Shown one piece after another: positions 1-7,080 of a DNA stretch of 8,790 bases (position 1 is its first letter; every line of letters starts with the position of its first letter). This DNA is from Flavobacterium sp. Its GTDB lineage: Bacteria; Bacteroidota; Bacteroidia; Flavobacteriales; Flavobacteriaceae. A program made the translations under genes and the position numbers. Where the stretch lies: positions 1 to 8,790 of the forward strand of contig JASLHL010000099.1 in NCBI GenBank assembly GCA_030152225.1. Direction: 5' to 3'. The notes beneath the pieces were generated by a model. The model saw only the letters and a program-made list of their open reading frames with translations, did no database searches and had not been told where the DNA came from.

Positions 1-766
1 TACGTTCATCCCAACTCAACGTCAACATGATATTTCCACTGCTATTGCTCGGTTTTTCTACCTTCCAATACTCCTGGGTATTGAGCAATAAAATCGAAGT
101 ACTTGTGGCACTATGACTGCGGAAAAATTGGTGATCCCCTAGCACATACTTACTTTGATAGATGTCCTTCTCATTGGGTGGAGATGAAATACGAGCCGGA
201 CGATATACTCCTTGATCTCCAATGGGAAAGACAAAGGCTTCTTTGCCTATCTTTTCTACATACCCTTCGGCATGACTAGCGTCCCTTGGGTTGAGTGCTT
301 TAGCGCCTGAATGAAACGTAAGCATCCCTTGGAGTGAATCCACCTGCATAATCCCATCTTGAAAATCGACACTTCCTTTGACATTCATCTCATTTTTTAA
401 ATCAAACGCCATTACGGGTGTCGAATTATTCAAGGTAACGCGGTAAAACTCAGAAGGTTTTTCTCCTGATATCAGCTGAGGTCCTGTTTGATTTTCATAG
501 GAAGTAAAAATCGCTTGCGCTGTTGTGGCACCTGTGCTGGGATAGTATAAATTATCGTTGTTGAAATTGCTGTAGTAATAGGTTGAACCATCACTCTTGA
601 CAACACCACTACTGCTGTTATCAAATTCATAACTGGTACTTACTACTGCCTCTGGGCTAATAGTCAAGGTACCCTGATTAACCCAAGTGTTTTGGTAAGG
701 AGTCTGTCCAAAGCTGAACCCTACACCCCCCAACACACACACCAATACTTGACTGTACTTTCTCAT
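1..766 (-). CDS. Exported surface protein, probable T9SS client (3' end outside window)
   Basis: This open frame of 255 codons starts at ATG 766-764 and runs off the left edge, so the C-terminus is missing. Residues 1-20 form a signal peptide (basic MRKY, hydrophobic core, likely cleavage at SFG/Q). The rest is Ser/Thr/Asn/Tyr-rich and beta-like. The segments RDASHAEGYVEKIG (161-174), EAFVFPIGDQGVYRPARIS (176-194), EYWKVE (232-237) and LTLSWDE (248-254) recur in large flavobacterial surface proteins that usually end in a gliding-motility-associated or T9SS sorting domain. That family memory supports T9SS export, but the sorting domain itself would lie outside the window. The start is fixed because the codon two places upstream is the TAA of the preceding gene. 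Only GTT separates the two, so the genes are probably co-transcribed and translationally coupled. Function is unknown; an adhesin or a partner of the upstream repeat protein is inferred. Confidence 0.85.
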   Translation of the reverse strand, partial: MRKYSQVLVCVLGGVGFSFGQTPYQNTWVNQGTLTISPEAVVSTSYEFDNSSSGVVKSDGSTYYYSNFNNDNLYYPSTGATTAQAIFTSYENQTGPQLISGEKPSEFYRVTLNNSTPVMAFDLKNEMNVKGSVDFQDGIMQVDSLQGMLTFHSGAKALNPRDASHAEGYVEKIGKEAFVFPIGDQGVYRPARISSPPNEKDIYQSKYVLGDHQFFRSHSATSTSILLLNTQEYWKVEKPSNSSGNIMLTLSWDER

Positions 767-769
767 AAC

Positions 770-3280
770 TTACTGTTTTTCAAATATATTTATCTCTAAA
801 TTATCCTTTAGCACTACGTTAAAAACACCTGCATCTCCCGTAAGAAAATAACCTGAATCTGCACTAGTAGCATTTTTGAAAAAATTATTTCGAGTAGGTT
901 TTAGTCTAATATCTATTGTATTACCAGAAGTATTTAAACGCAGATCACTAGGAAAAGCGATCATGGCAGAATAATCACCATAGTCACTGTCCCATCCTGT
1001 TGTACTTCCACCAAAATGATAGATTCGTTCATCTAAGGTTTTTACTAATGTTCCATTGATATAAATTTCTAGATCAACCATAGAAAATACGGGAACAACG
1101 CCAAAATTGCCATTGATACGACTACTTGTATTGGCCATAACTGTAAAATCGATATGCATATACTTTGTTGTAACAGGATTACTGTTTGCGCCAAAGTAGG
1201 CTCGAAAAACGGATTTATAGGTTTCATTAGATCGGTGATATATAGTAGGAAGGGGACCTGGTGTAATATTCATCTCTTTATAGCTCCAACTTTGGCTCGT
1301 AGATGCTCCATCAACAAAGCGTATTGTTTTGGTCAAATCATATTTTTCTACCTTAGGTACTGTAAATGTAGTTCCACCAGCAGCTATGGGATTACCATTA
1401 GCATCAATTGCCTTTTCGTTGTAATAAGTAAATGATCCATTTCCATGATTCACCAATTTAGTTGCGGTTTCATGTGCTTTTACCAGTGATTTTATATCCA
1501 ATACCGTTGATTCTCCCTTTTCATCTTTGAATGTAATTGTTCCTGCTGCTGAATTACTCGTGATATTAGTTACGGTTTCAAACGCTTTCACTGCACTTTT
1601 TACATCTACTGTAACAGAAGCACCAAGTTCATCCTTGTACTTTAAAATCCCAGTAGTCGTATCATAAGACAGGATGGTTAAGGTTTCATTATCCTTTACA
1701 ATCGTATTGATATCCACCACTTGCCTCGCTCCGCTTTCATCATTATAGGTAAACAACGTACCATCGAAATACACATTACCTCCCGTTTTTAAAATGATTT
1801 GTTTCAGTTGATCCAAAACTGCTTCATTGCTGACAATCGATTCAAACTGTTCCATAACGGATTGAGGAACATCAATAATCGTTTCTGCACCATGTTCCGA
1901 AATATAGGTATAGGTGCCGTTTTTATTGTCTACTAAGGTAGTTAGTGTTTCATGAGACTTAATTAAAGATTTAATATCCAATACCGTAGACATCTCCTTT
2001 TCGTCTTTGAATGTAATTGTTCCAGCCGCTGCGTCACTCGTTATACTGGTTAAGGTTTCGTTATCCTTTACAATCTTGTTGATATCCACCACTTGTCTAG
2101 CTCCATTTTCATCATTGAAGGTAAACGAAGTACCATCAAAATACACATTACCTCCCGTTTTTAGAATGATTTGCTTCAATTGATCCAGCACTGATTCATT
2201 GCTGACAATTGATTCAAACTGCTCCATAACCGAATGAGGAACATCAATAATCGTTTCTGTACCATGTTCTGAAATATAGGTATAGGTTCCATTTTTATTG
2301 TCTACTAATGTCGTTAGTGTTTCATGAGCCTTAACCAATGCTTTCATATCCAATACCGTCGACCTGCCCTTTTCATCTTTAAACACAATGGTTCCCGCAG
2401 CTGCATCACTCGTTACACTAGTCACTGTTTCAAAGGAGTTCACCGCATTTCTCACATCAACTGATGTAGAATTTCCAACCTCATCTTTGTATTTTAAAAG
2501 CCCCGTTGTGGCATCATAGGACAATATGGTTAAGGTTTCGTTGTCTTTTACAATCTTATTGATATCGACCACCTGCCTTGTTCCATTTTCATCATTATAG
2601 GCAAAAGAAGTTCCATCGAAATAAACATTACCTCCAGTGTTTAAAACGATTTGTTTCAATTGATGTAACACACCTTCATTGTTGACAATAGATTCAAACT
2701 GATTGATGACGGATTGTGGAACATTAATTATCGTTTGTGTCCCCTGCTCTGATGTATAAGTATACGTGCCATTGCCGTTGTCTACTAGCGTAGTGAGTGT
2801 TTCATTCGTTTTAACGATATTGGCGATATCGATCAATTGACGGTCCCCCTCTTCATCGATATACTCGAACTTCGTTCCATCGTAAAACACACTGCCTGTG
2901 GTATGCTGAATTATTTGTTCCAATTGTCGTAACACGGTTTCATTCTCGACAATTTTTGTGAAATTTTTAATCACTTCATCCGCAATATCAGCATCAGGCA
3001 CAATTCTAACCCATTTGGTTTTATCCCAATAATAAAACCCAGGTTGTATATCTCCTTGTTTCGTATTGGCATAGACTAATAGACTCTCTACATTGCCGTT
3101 GGCAATTGTAGTTTTATCTACAGTACTCTTTAAAGCGATACTTGGAATCAAAATCCCTTTATCTCTTGACATAATCGTTAATTCAGCAGACTTATTGGGA
3201 GTGCTCGTCCCAATTCCCACTTGAGCCTGTACAACTGAAACCAACAGCAATGCCGCTACTGATAGTAATTTTCTTTTCAT
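770..3280 (-). CDS. Exported modular repeat protein, putative surface fibre/adhesin
   Basis: The 836 residues begin with a signal peptide (about 1-19, cleavage near VQA/Q) followed by QVGIGTSTPNKSAELTI, DKGILIPSIAL and GFYYWDKTKWVRI. This N-terminal head is widespread in exported Bacteroidota repeat proteins. Residues 101-159 are a partial module, 160-603 an array of 88-residue (A) and 36-residue (B, C) modules, and 604-649 a divergent closing module. Residues 650-836 form a non-repetitive, beta-rich, aromatic domain. Each module joins a beta-hairpin (GTYTYISEHG, GTITFKDEKG) to a short amphipathic helix ending in IVxxNE or a variant, which resembles a fibre or coiled-coil stalk. I see no typical T9SS sorting domain; the protein ends NIFEKQ. 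An in-frame TAA at 3284-3286 precedes the ATG. The gene leads a two-gene unit with 1-766. A structural surface role is inferred; no enzyme motif was seen. Confidence 0.88.
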   Translation of the reverse strand: MKRKLLSVAALLLVSVVQAQVGIGTSTPNKSAELTIMSRDKGILIPSIALKSTVDKTTIANGNVESLLVYANTKQGDIQPGFYYWDKTKWVRIVPDADIADEVIKNFTKIVENETVLRQLEQIIQHTTGSVFYDGTKFEYIDEEGDRQLIDIANIVKTNETLTTLVDNGNGTYTYTSEQGTQTIINVPQSVINQFESIVNNEGVLHQLKQIVLNTGGNVYFDGTSFAYNDENGTRQVVDINKIVKDNETLTILSYDATTGLLKYKDEVGNSTSVDVRNAVNSFETVTSVTSDAAAGTIVFKDEKGRSTVLDMKALVKAHETLTTLVDNKNGTYTYISEHGTETIIDVPHSVMEQFESIVSNESVLDQLKQIILKTGGNVYFDGTSFTFNDENGARQVVDINKIVKDNETLTSITSDAAAGTITFKDEKEMSTVLDIKSLIKSHETLTTLVDNKNGTYTYISEHGAETIIDVPQSVMEQFESIVSNEAVLDQLKQIILKTGGNVYFDGTLFTYNDESGARQVVDINTIVKDNETLTILSYDTTTGILKYKDELGASVTVDVKSAVKAFETVTNITSNSAAGTITFKDEKGESTVLDIKSLVKAHETATKLVNHGNGSFTYYNEKAIDANGNPIAAGGTTFTVPKVEKYDLTKTIRFVDGASTSQSWSYKEMNITPGPLPTIYHRSNETYKSVFRAYFGANSNPVTTKYMHIDFTVMANTSSRINGNFGVVPVFSMVDLEIYINGTLVKTLDERIYHFGGSTTGWDSDYGDYSAMIAFPSDLRLNTSGNTIDIRLKPTRNNFFKNATSADSGYFLTGDAGVFNVVLKDNLEINIFEKQ
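1472..2803 (-). repeat. In-gene tandem module array A-B-C-A-C-A-B-C
   Basis: The array encodes residues 160-603 of the 836-residue protein. The modules are A1 2540-2803, B1 2432-2539, C1 2324-2431, A2 2060-2323, C2 1952-2059, A3 1688-1951, B2 1580-1687 and C3 1472-1579. A is 88 residues (264 bp); B and C are 36 residues (108 bp) each. All start with E-T-x-T, and the unit lengths are exact with no indels. By hand count A2 and A3 share 81 of 88 residues, and A1 and A2 share 72 of 88. Many third-codon positions differ between copies, so the duplications are not very recent. The middle super-unit lacks B. Partial modules flank the array: residues 101-159 resemble the second half of A, and 604-649 a diverged start of A. 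Confidence 0.9.
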
Positions 3281-3311
3281 AATTTATTGATTTAATTTTA
3301 TACCTTCTCCT

Positions 3312-3323
3312 TTATACGTATAA
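3312..3323. promoter_or_regulatory. 12-bp perfect palindrome in leader of repeat-protein gene
   Basis: TTATACGTATAA is a perfect inverted repeat 31 bases before the ATG at 3280. The location suits an operator in the leader. AT-rich DNA yields such palindromes by chance, so the role is uncertain. A GGAGAAGG stretch at 3303-3310 looks like a Shine-Dalgarno sequence but lies 22 bases from the ATG, too far to act as a normal ribosome binding site. The bases next to the start are A/T-rich, as is usual in Bacteroidota. Confidence 0.25.
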
Positions 3324-3448
3324 GTCTGTGCTTTTTGTGTATGAATTTTGTGTCTATTTTTTTATGTATGGAAAGCTTTTTCGTTTTTACATAATTCTCA
3401 ATAAATTACAATAACAACAATCATTAAACAAAAATAAATAACAAAAAA

Positions 3449-3519
3449 GTTAAAAAAAGAATCAAAAACCCAAATAAATCATCAAAAAACAAATGATACG
3501 CATTTTAACTTTTGTTAAA
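3449..3519 (-). promoter_or_regulatory. Conserved upstream box, copy 1
   Basis: This 71-base block resembles 6345-6416 at matching spacing. At its low-coordinate end, 21 of 26 bases match (3449-3474), including an exact GAATCAAAAA. At its high-coordinate end, 19 of 25 match (3495-3519), including GATAC and 14 of 16 bases of a TTTAAC-N4-GTTAAA inverted repeat (3504-3519). The 20-base middle is not conserved. The box lies about 170-240 bases before the repeat-protein start. In the direction of transcription, a TATTTTTG at 3436-3429 fits the Bacteroidota -7 consensus TAnnTTTG, but no TTG lies at the usual spacing, so the exact promoter is unassigned. A regulator site or promoter-upstream element is inferred. 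Confidence 0.5.
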
Positions 3520-3965
3520 TTATCTGTATGTATAGGTGTATTCAAATCTGCCTCCCCCTAACCTACCGGCTTCTTCGTTTTGACTATCTTCTCCAACTGT
3601 CCCCCTCTTTATTGCTACAACAACAATTCAGGTCTTTTTTATCCTTATTTCCCCTTATTATGATCCATCATTTTATATCAAATTCAAATCCTATCCACTA
3701 TTTCGCTATTTCAGTCCTTTTATTCCTCATTCCCCGCTGTACTTCGTGTGTCTTTTTACTCCATCAAAAACCTAGCGGTAGACAAAAAATAATTTTTTAC
3801 AGCTTTCTCCTAACGCTCTAGGATATTTCTGTTTTCGATCCCTACGATTTCATCAAGTACGACAGTGACAGTAAATGAATTTTATTCAAGGAATGATCAA
3901 GTAATGTGGATCAAGATTGGTAAACGTCACCCCAAGATGAGTGGAATGGGGCTAAATTGGGCCAC

Positions 3966-4006
3966 CTATAAAAAAGTAAGAGGGCGACCTTTTAGACGCC
4001 CCCTCT
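3966..4006 (-). terminator. Intrinsic terminator of the OmpA-like gene
   Basis: On the minus strand, AGAGGGGGCG (4006-3997) pairs with CGCCCTCT (3986-3979) around a 10-base loop, with a two-G bulge. TTACTTTTTT follows. The hairpin starts about 60 bases past the stop codon at 4067-4069 and points in the same direction as the gene. It separates the OmpA-like gene from the repeat-protein unit, so the latter needs its own promoter. Confidence 0.75.
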
Positions 4007-4066
4007 GCTTCTCTTCCTGTGTGTTTTACCTCACAGTTCGATTATTTAAAAAAAATAGTTTTTATT

Positions 4067-6028
4067 TTATTTAGACACAACAATAAAGGCACTGCGTCTA
4101 TTCGCTTGGTGTTCGGTATCACTACAGGGTACGCCATTGCTACAGCGGTTGATCAATTTTGTCTCTCCATACCCTCGTCCTGTTAAACGATGCGGATCAA
4201 TGCCTTGATCTATCATCCATTGAATCGTCGATTTGGCACGACGATCCGATAAGCTCAAATTATAGGCGTCTTTTCCTTTGCTATCCGTATGCGAGCGAAT
4301 ATCTACTTTTAACGTTGGATATTTTCGCATTACTTCAACAATCTTCATCAGCTCAATCGAAGCATCATAGCGAATGTTGGAGTGATCAAAATCAAAGTAA
4401 ATCGGCGCTAGATTTAATAATTGGGCTAAATCTGTGTTGACCTCAATTGGAATTTCCGTTTGCTCTAGACCAATATCCACGGTCTTCTTGCCTGGTTTAT
4501 CCCTATTGTTAAACGCCACCTCTACGGTATTATAAGTCGGAGCTTCTACCTTGATGCGGTATTTCATCCTACAGTCCAAAAGCATAATCGCGTACTGTCC
4601 TTTGCTGTTGGTGCGAAGCGTATCCCTCTTTTGATATACGGCGTCAGCGATCACAACGCGTGCATTGGCTAAAGGAGATTTGCTTTGCTTGTCATATATT
4701 ATTCCCTCAAGAATTTGTTGACACGGTTTCTCTGCCCAAAAATAGATATCATCTGCCCCCTTTCCTCCGGGGCGATTCGAACTAACAAATCCCTTATTCT
4801 CCTTGACATCGATGTAAAAACCAAAATCATCTAAGGAGCTGTTGATCGGTTCTCCCATATTTACTGCGGGACCATAACTGCCATCGGGGTAAATATGCGA
4901 TACATAAACATCCAGCCCTCCTAAACCAGGATGACCATCGGAGGAAAAATACAACTGGTTATCAGAAGAAATAAAAGGAAAACTCTCTCGCCCTTCGGTG
5001 TTAATCATTTTTCCAAGGTTTTCAACAGGACCATAGCTGCCATTTTCATATAAAGCCACGCGATACAAATCCGATTGGCCTAAGCTCCTCTTGCGATCTG
5101 AGGCAAAGTACAACCACTTTCCGTCAGGAGTTAAAGCGGGATGAGCGGTATTACAATCAGCAGCATTAATCGGCAATTCCTCTACCTGTCCCCACTGCCC
5201 ATCCGCTTGCTTTATTGCTTTATATATTTTAAGTAAAGAAGTATGCGCTTTTTTTTGCTTGCGCTTTCCATTATGCTTGGCGTTGTTTCGCGTAAAGTAC
5301 ATCGTTTTACCGTCTTGCGTAAACACAGCAGTTGCTTCATTAACCGTTGAATCTCCCACTGCTAATCGAAGCAGTTCGCCAAAGCCATCTTTATGGATTG
5401 GTATGCTGTATAAACTCGTATAACTCTCATTGGTCCAGGGGTGAATCATAGGTTCTTTCGCTGTAGCAGTTGCACGAGCTGAAGTAAAAACAAAGCTATT
5501 CCCCACCATAGTCCCTCCATAATCTGAGTATGGACTATTCAATTCCAATGCTTTGATTTCATAGCGATTCGAATTACGGCCAATCTGAGTCAGGTAATCG
5601 CGATTCTCATTGTACAAAGTTGCCCTAGAGTCACTTGCCTCTAACTTGTAAAACTGATCCATCAATTCTTGTGACTTCTCATAATCCTTTTGACTCTTTA
5701 GGGTTTGGGCATAGCGATAGTAATATTCAGAGGGCAAGCTAGTGAGATCTTTGTCTTGGTAATCTCCTTCAAAAAGGACGTTATACCATGTATTTGCTTC
5801 GGATAACTTGCCGTTAAAGTAATACGAATCAGCCAAGTTTTGCAACACTGATGTGTTGATGTAGCCTTGATTGACCAAGTCTTCGTAAATCTCGATCGCA
5901 TTGGCATAGGCTAAGTGATCGAAATTTTTAGCCGCTCGCTTTTCCTTCCCTGATTGACCATAGCTTACCGTTATTGCCGTGAAGATAACTGCAGTTGCTA
6001 TTCCAAATTGTCGTAGGTATTTTTTCAT
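4067..6028 (-). CDS. OmpA-family envelope protein with TPR, PD40 propeller and CRD domains (PorE-like architecture)
   Basis: The 653 residues start with a signal peptide (1-24, cleavage near SYG/Q) that has no lipobox cysteine. TPR-like helices span about 34-130. PD40/WD40-like propeller blades lie within about 165-430, with motifs such as TPDGKWLYFASDR (300-312) and the strands at 350-362 and 414-429. A carboxypeptidase-regulatory-like domain spans about 437-520, and an OmpA C-terminal domain about 540-653 (IYFDFDHSNIRYDA; SHTDSKG; NLSLSDRRA; ANRRSAF). D582 and R597 match the Asp/Arg pair that binds diaminopimelate in OmpA. C629 and C635 sit where related flavobacterial proteins have paired cysteines. 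The domain order is that of PorE, a T9SS-associated protein of Porphyromonas gingivalis that binds peptidoglycan, but PorE is a lipoprotein. Many such proteins are encoded beside a PorP/SprF-like gene; none is in this window. A TAG at 6035-6037 fixes the start. The role as a periplasmic peptidoglycan tether is inferred from domains. Confidence 0.92.
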   Translation of the reverse strand: MKKYLRQFGIATAVIFTAITVSYGQSGKEKRAAKNFDHLAYANAIEIYEDLVNQGYINTSVLQNLADSYYFNGKLSEANTWYNVLFEGDYQDKDLTSLPSEYYYRYAQTLKSQKDYEKSQELMDQFYKLEASDSRATLYNENRDYLTQIGRNSNRYEIKALELNSPYSDYGGTMVGNSFVFTSARATATAKEPMIHPWTNESYTSLYSIPIHKDGFGELLRLAVGDSTVNEATAVFTQDGKTMYFTRNNAKHNGKRKQKKAHTSLLKIYKAIKQADGQWGQVEELPINAADCNTAHPALTPDGKWLYFASDRKRSLGQSDLYRVALYENGSYGPVENLGKMINTEGRESFPFISSDNQLYFSSDGHPGLGGLDVYVSHIYPDGSYGPAVNMGEPINSSLDDFGFYIDVKENKGFVSSNRPGGKGADDIYFWAEKPCQQILEGIIYDKQSKSPLANARVVIADAVYQKRDTLRTNSKGQYAIMLLDCRMKYRIKVEAPTYNTVEVAFNNRDKPGKKTVDIGLEQTEIPIEVNTDLAQLLNLAPIYFDFDHSNIRYDASIELMKIVEVMRKYPTLKVDIRSHTDSKGKDAYNLSLSDRRAKSTIQWMIDQGIDPHRLTGRGYGETKLINRCSNGVPCSDTEHQANRRSAFIVVSK

Positions 6029-6344
6029 GTCGTACTAGTTTACAAGAACCTTGGAGCAGTTACGCACGTAAAGCTGTTAACAAATTAAAGCGAAGGAAAA
6101 TCTCATGTACTTGTACTCCCAGCGGTTATAGCACTCTATTATTTGAATTACAGCTTAGGTTGCCGATCAGGCATTACGACGCTGAAACCACGAGCAAGAA
6201 CAATTGCCTTTTCCTCTTTGTCTATTTAATTTAAAAAATCTTGTTTTTTCAACTTTTTTTGTGCCTTTACTTCTCTACTAAAGCATATAAATCAACAATA
6301 GTAATTTTCACTAGGGCTCAAAACACAATATTACAGGACAAAAG

Positions 6345-6416
6345 GTTAAAAATGGAATCAAAAAACAATAAAAAGGGATGAAATCAAGATTGATACAACA
6401 TTTAACTTTCATTAAA
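6345..6416 (-). promoter_or_regulatory. Conserved upstream box, copy 2
   Basis: This is the 72-base counterpart of 3449-3519. It shares GTTAAAAA and GAATCAAAAA at 6345-6364, GATAC at 6392-6396 and TTTAACTTTCATTAAA at 6401-6416. The last differs from the first copy at two of 16 positions, which weakens its symmetry. It lies 317-388 bases before the OmpA-like start, further upstream than copy 1 is from its gene. In both copies a C-rich run on the plus strand follows the inverted repeat after about 30 bases. A shared regulator is inferred; I do not recognise the element. Confidence 0.5.
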
Positions 6417-6466
6417 AAAACAACAAAAATTTATTTCTACACCGCCCCCCACGATCCCTTTGCCTA

Positions 6467-6515
6467 AACGAATAAATAGCGCGAGTATTCGCTAATTTCA
6501 TTCGTTCCTTTTTTT
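6467..6515 (+). terminator. Strong terminator-like hairpin on the strand without genes
   Basis: AACGAAT, AAA and TAGCG (6467-6481) pair with CGCTA, TTT and ATTCGTT (6490-6506), giving 15 base pairs with two single-base bulges and an 8-base loop. CC and seven T follow at 6509-6515. Hairpin plus T-run is the form of an intrinsic terminator on the plus strand. On the minus strand no T-run follows. No plus-strand gene lies upstream, so it may end a small RNA or antisense transcript, or be unrelated to transcription. Confidence 0.5.
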
Positions 6516-6848
6516 AGGTATACTTCCTAATTTATCAATACCTATTTTATTTTTTTAAACGGATCAACCTTCTTTATCCCCTTCCCCGTTTTCAACTAAA
6601 GCTTCTGAAACCGTTTTTCCCTATCTTTCACAAATACAAAGCGCATTTTTTCATTTCATCTTGCCTTAATTCGATATTTGATATCAACGAGTAGGGATGA
6701 AAAAATCGCTTTATCACTCTCCTCCTATCTCCTGTACTATTCCATCTCTATTTTATTTCTGTTAGATTGAATTGCTTTACTACTACACCAGCGCCTCGAA
6801 GGAGTAATTTTCAGTACGCTGTTTAACTCTTTTCGTTTAGCTATTTTA

Positions 6849-6896
6849 CAAAAAGGTGTAACAATACAGGGAATACCATTCCTTGTACCAACACCT
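6849..6896 (-). terminator. Second terminator-like hairpin downstream of the AraC-like gene
   Basis: AGGTGT (6854-6859) pairs with ACACCT (6891-6896). Inside, ACAGGGAAT (6866-6874) pairs with ATTCCTTGT (6878-6886), with one G-T wobble and a 3-base loop. On the minus strand the outer stem runs straight into TTTTTG, so the polarity fits transcripts coming from the right. It lies about 300 bases past the stop of the AraC-like gene, behind another terminator. Confidence 0.45.
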
Positions 6897-6933
6897 AACA
6901 AGTCCTCACATTTGTATTCTTATTTACAGTAGG

Positions 6934-6975
6934 GGTATAAACAAAGAAGCCTGCCCAATTTTTGGGCAAGACTTC
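6934..6975 (-). terminator. Intrinsic terminator downstream of the AraC-like gene
   Basis: TGCCCAA (6952-6958) and TTGGGCA (6962-6968) form a perfect 7-bp stem with a TTT loop, extended by GAAG (6946-6949) with CTTC (6972-6975) across a short internal mismatch. In the minus direction TTTGTTTAT follows, so it suits the gene ending at 7196, about 220 bases upstream in transcription order. A T-run-like sequence on the plus side is absent, as A-rich bases follow there. Confidence 0.6.
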
Positions 6976-7080
6976 AATCAAAAAAACACAAATACTCGAA
7001 TGTATTTCCCTTCAATATTGTTGGAGCCATTCAAAATGGCAAAAAACGATCTTAGTGCTATCGAATAAAACAGGAAACAA

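Larger units (their letters stand above)
3281..4066. other. Gene-free spacer between the OmpA-like gene and the repeat-protein unit
   Basis: This 786-base spacer separates two minus-strand genes. It holds the terminator of the OmpA-like gene (3966-4006), one copy of the shared box (3449-3519) and a palindrome near the repeat-protein start (3312-3323). Open frames on the plus strand here are short, have unlikely compositions, and one overlaps the terminator, so I do not accept them as genes. Between 3520 and 3960 I see only AT-rich sequence with pyrimidine runs and no convincing RNA or coding signal. Confidence 0.7.

Noticed and set aside
1154..1435. Plus-strand open frame of 93 codons
   Set aside because: It is antisense to the repeat-protein gene and reads as a shadow of its codons.
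1472..2803. Array considered as CRISPR or non-coding repeats
   Set aside because: The units are 264 and 108 bp, keep one reading frame, and vary mostly at codon third positions, so they are protein modules.
3528..3821. Plus-strand open frame of 97 codons
   Set aside because: The composition is Leu/Phe/Ser-rich pyrimidine-run translation without domain-like pattern, and it lies in an AT-rich spacer beside the shared box.
3810..3881. Minus-strand peptide NSFTVTVVLDEIVGIENR..., resembling the junction before a T9SS sorting domain, possibly a gene remnant
   Set aside because: Only 23 codons lie between stops, and nothing recognisable follows on either side; chance is the simpler reading.
3865..4074. 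Plus-strand open frame of 69 codons
   Set aside because: It spans the minus-strand terminator at 3966-4006 and runs into the OmpA-like gene; no recognisable protein features.
6678..6687. TTGATATCAA palindrome
   Set aside because: Ten bases in AT-rich DNA, more than 600 bases from the next start codon; expected by chance.
6883..7068. Plus-strand open frame of 61 codons
   Set aside because: It covers the minus-strand terminator hairpin at 6946-6975 and has no family-like content.
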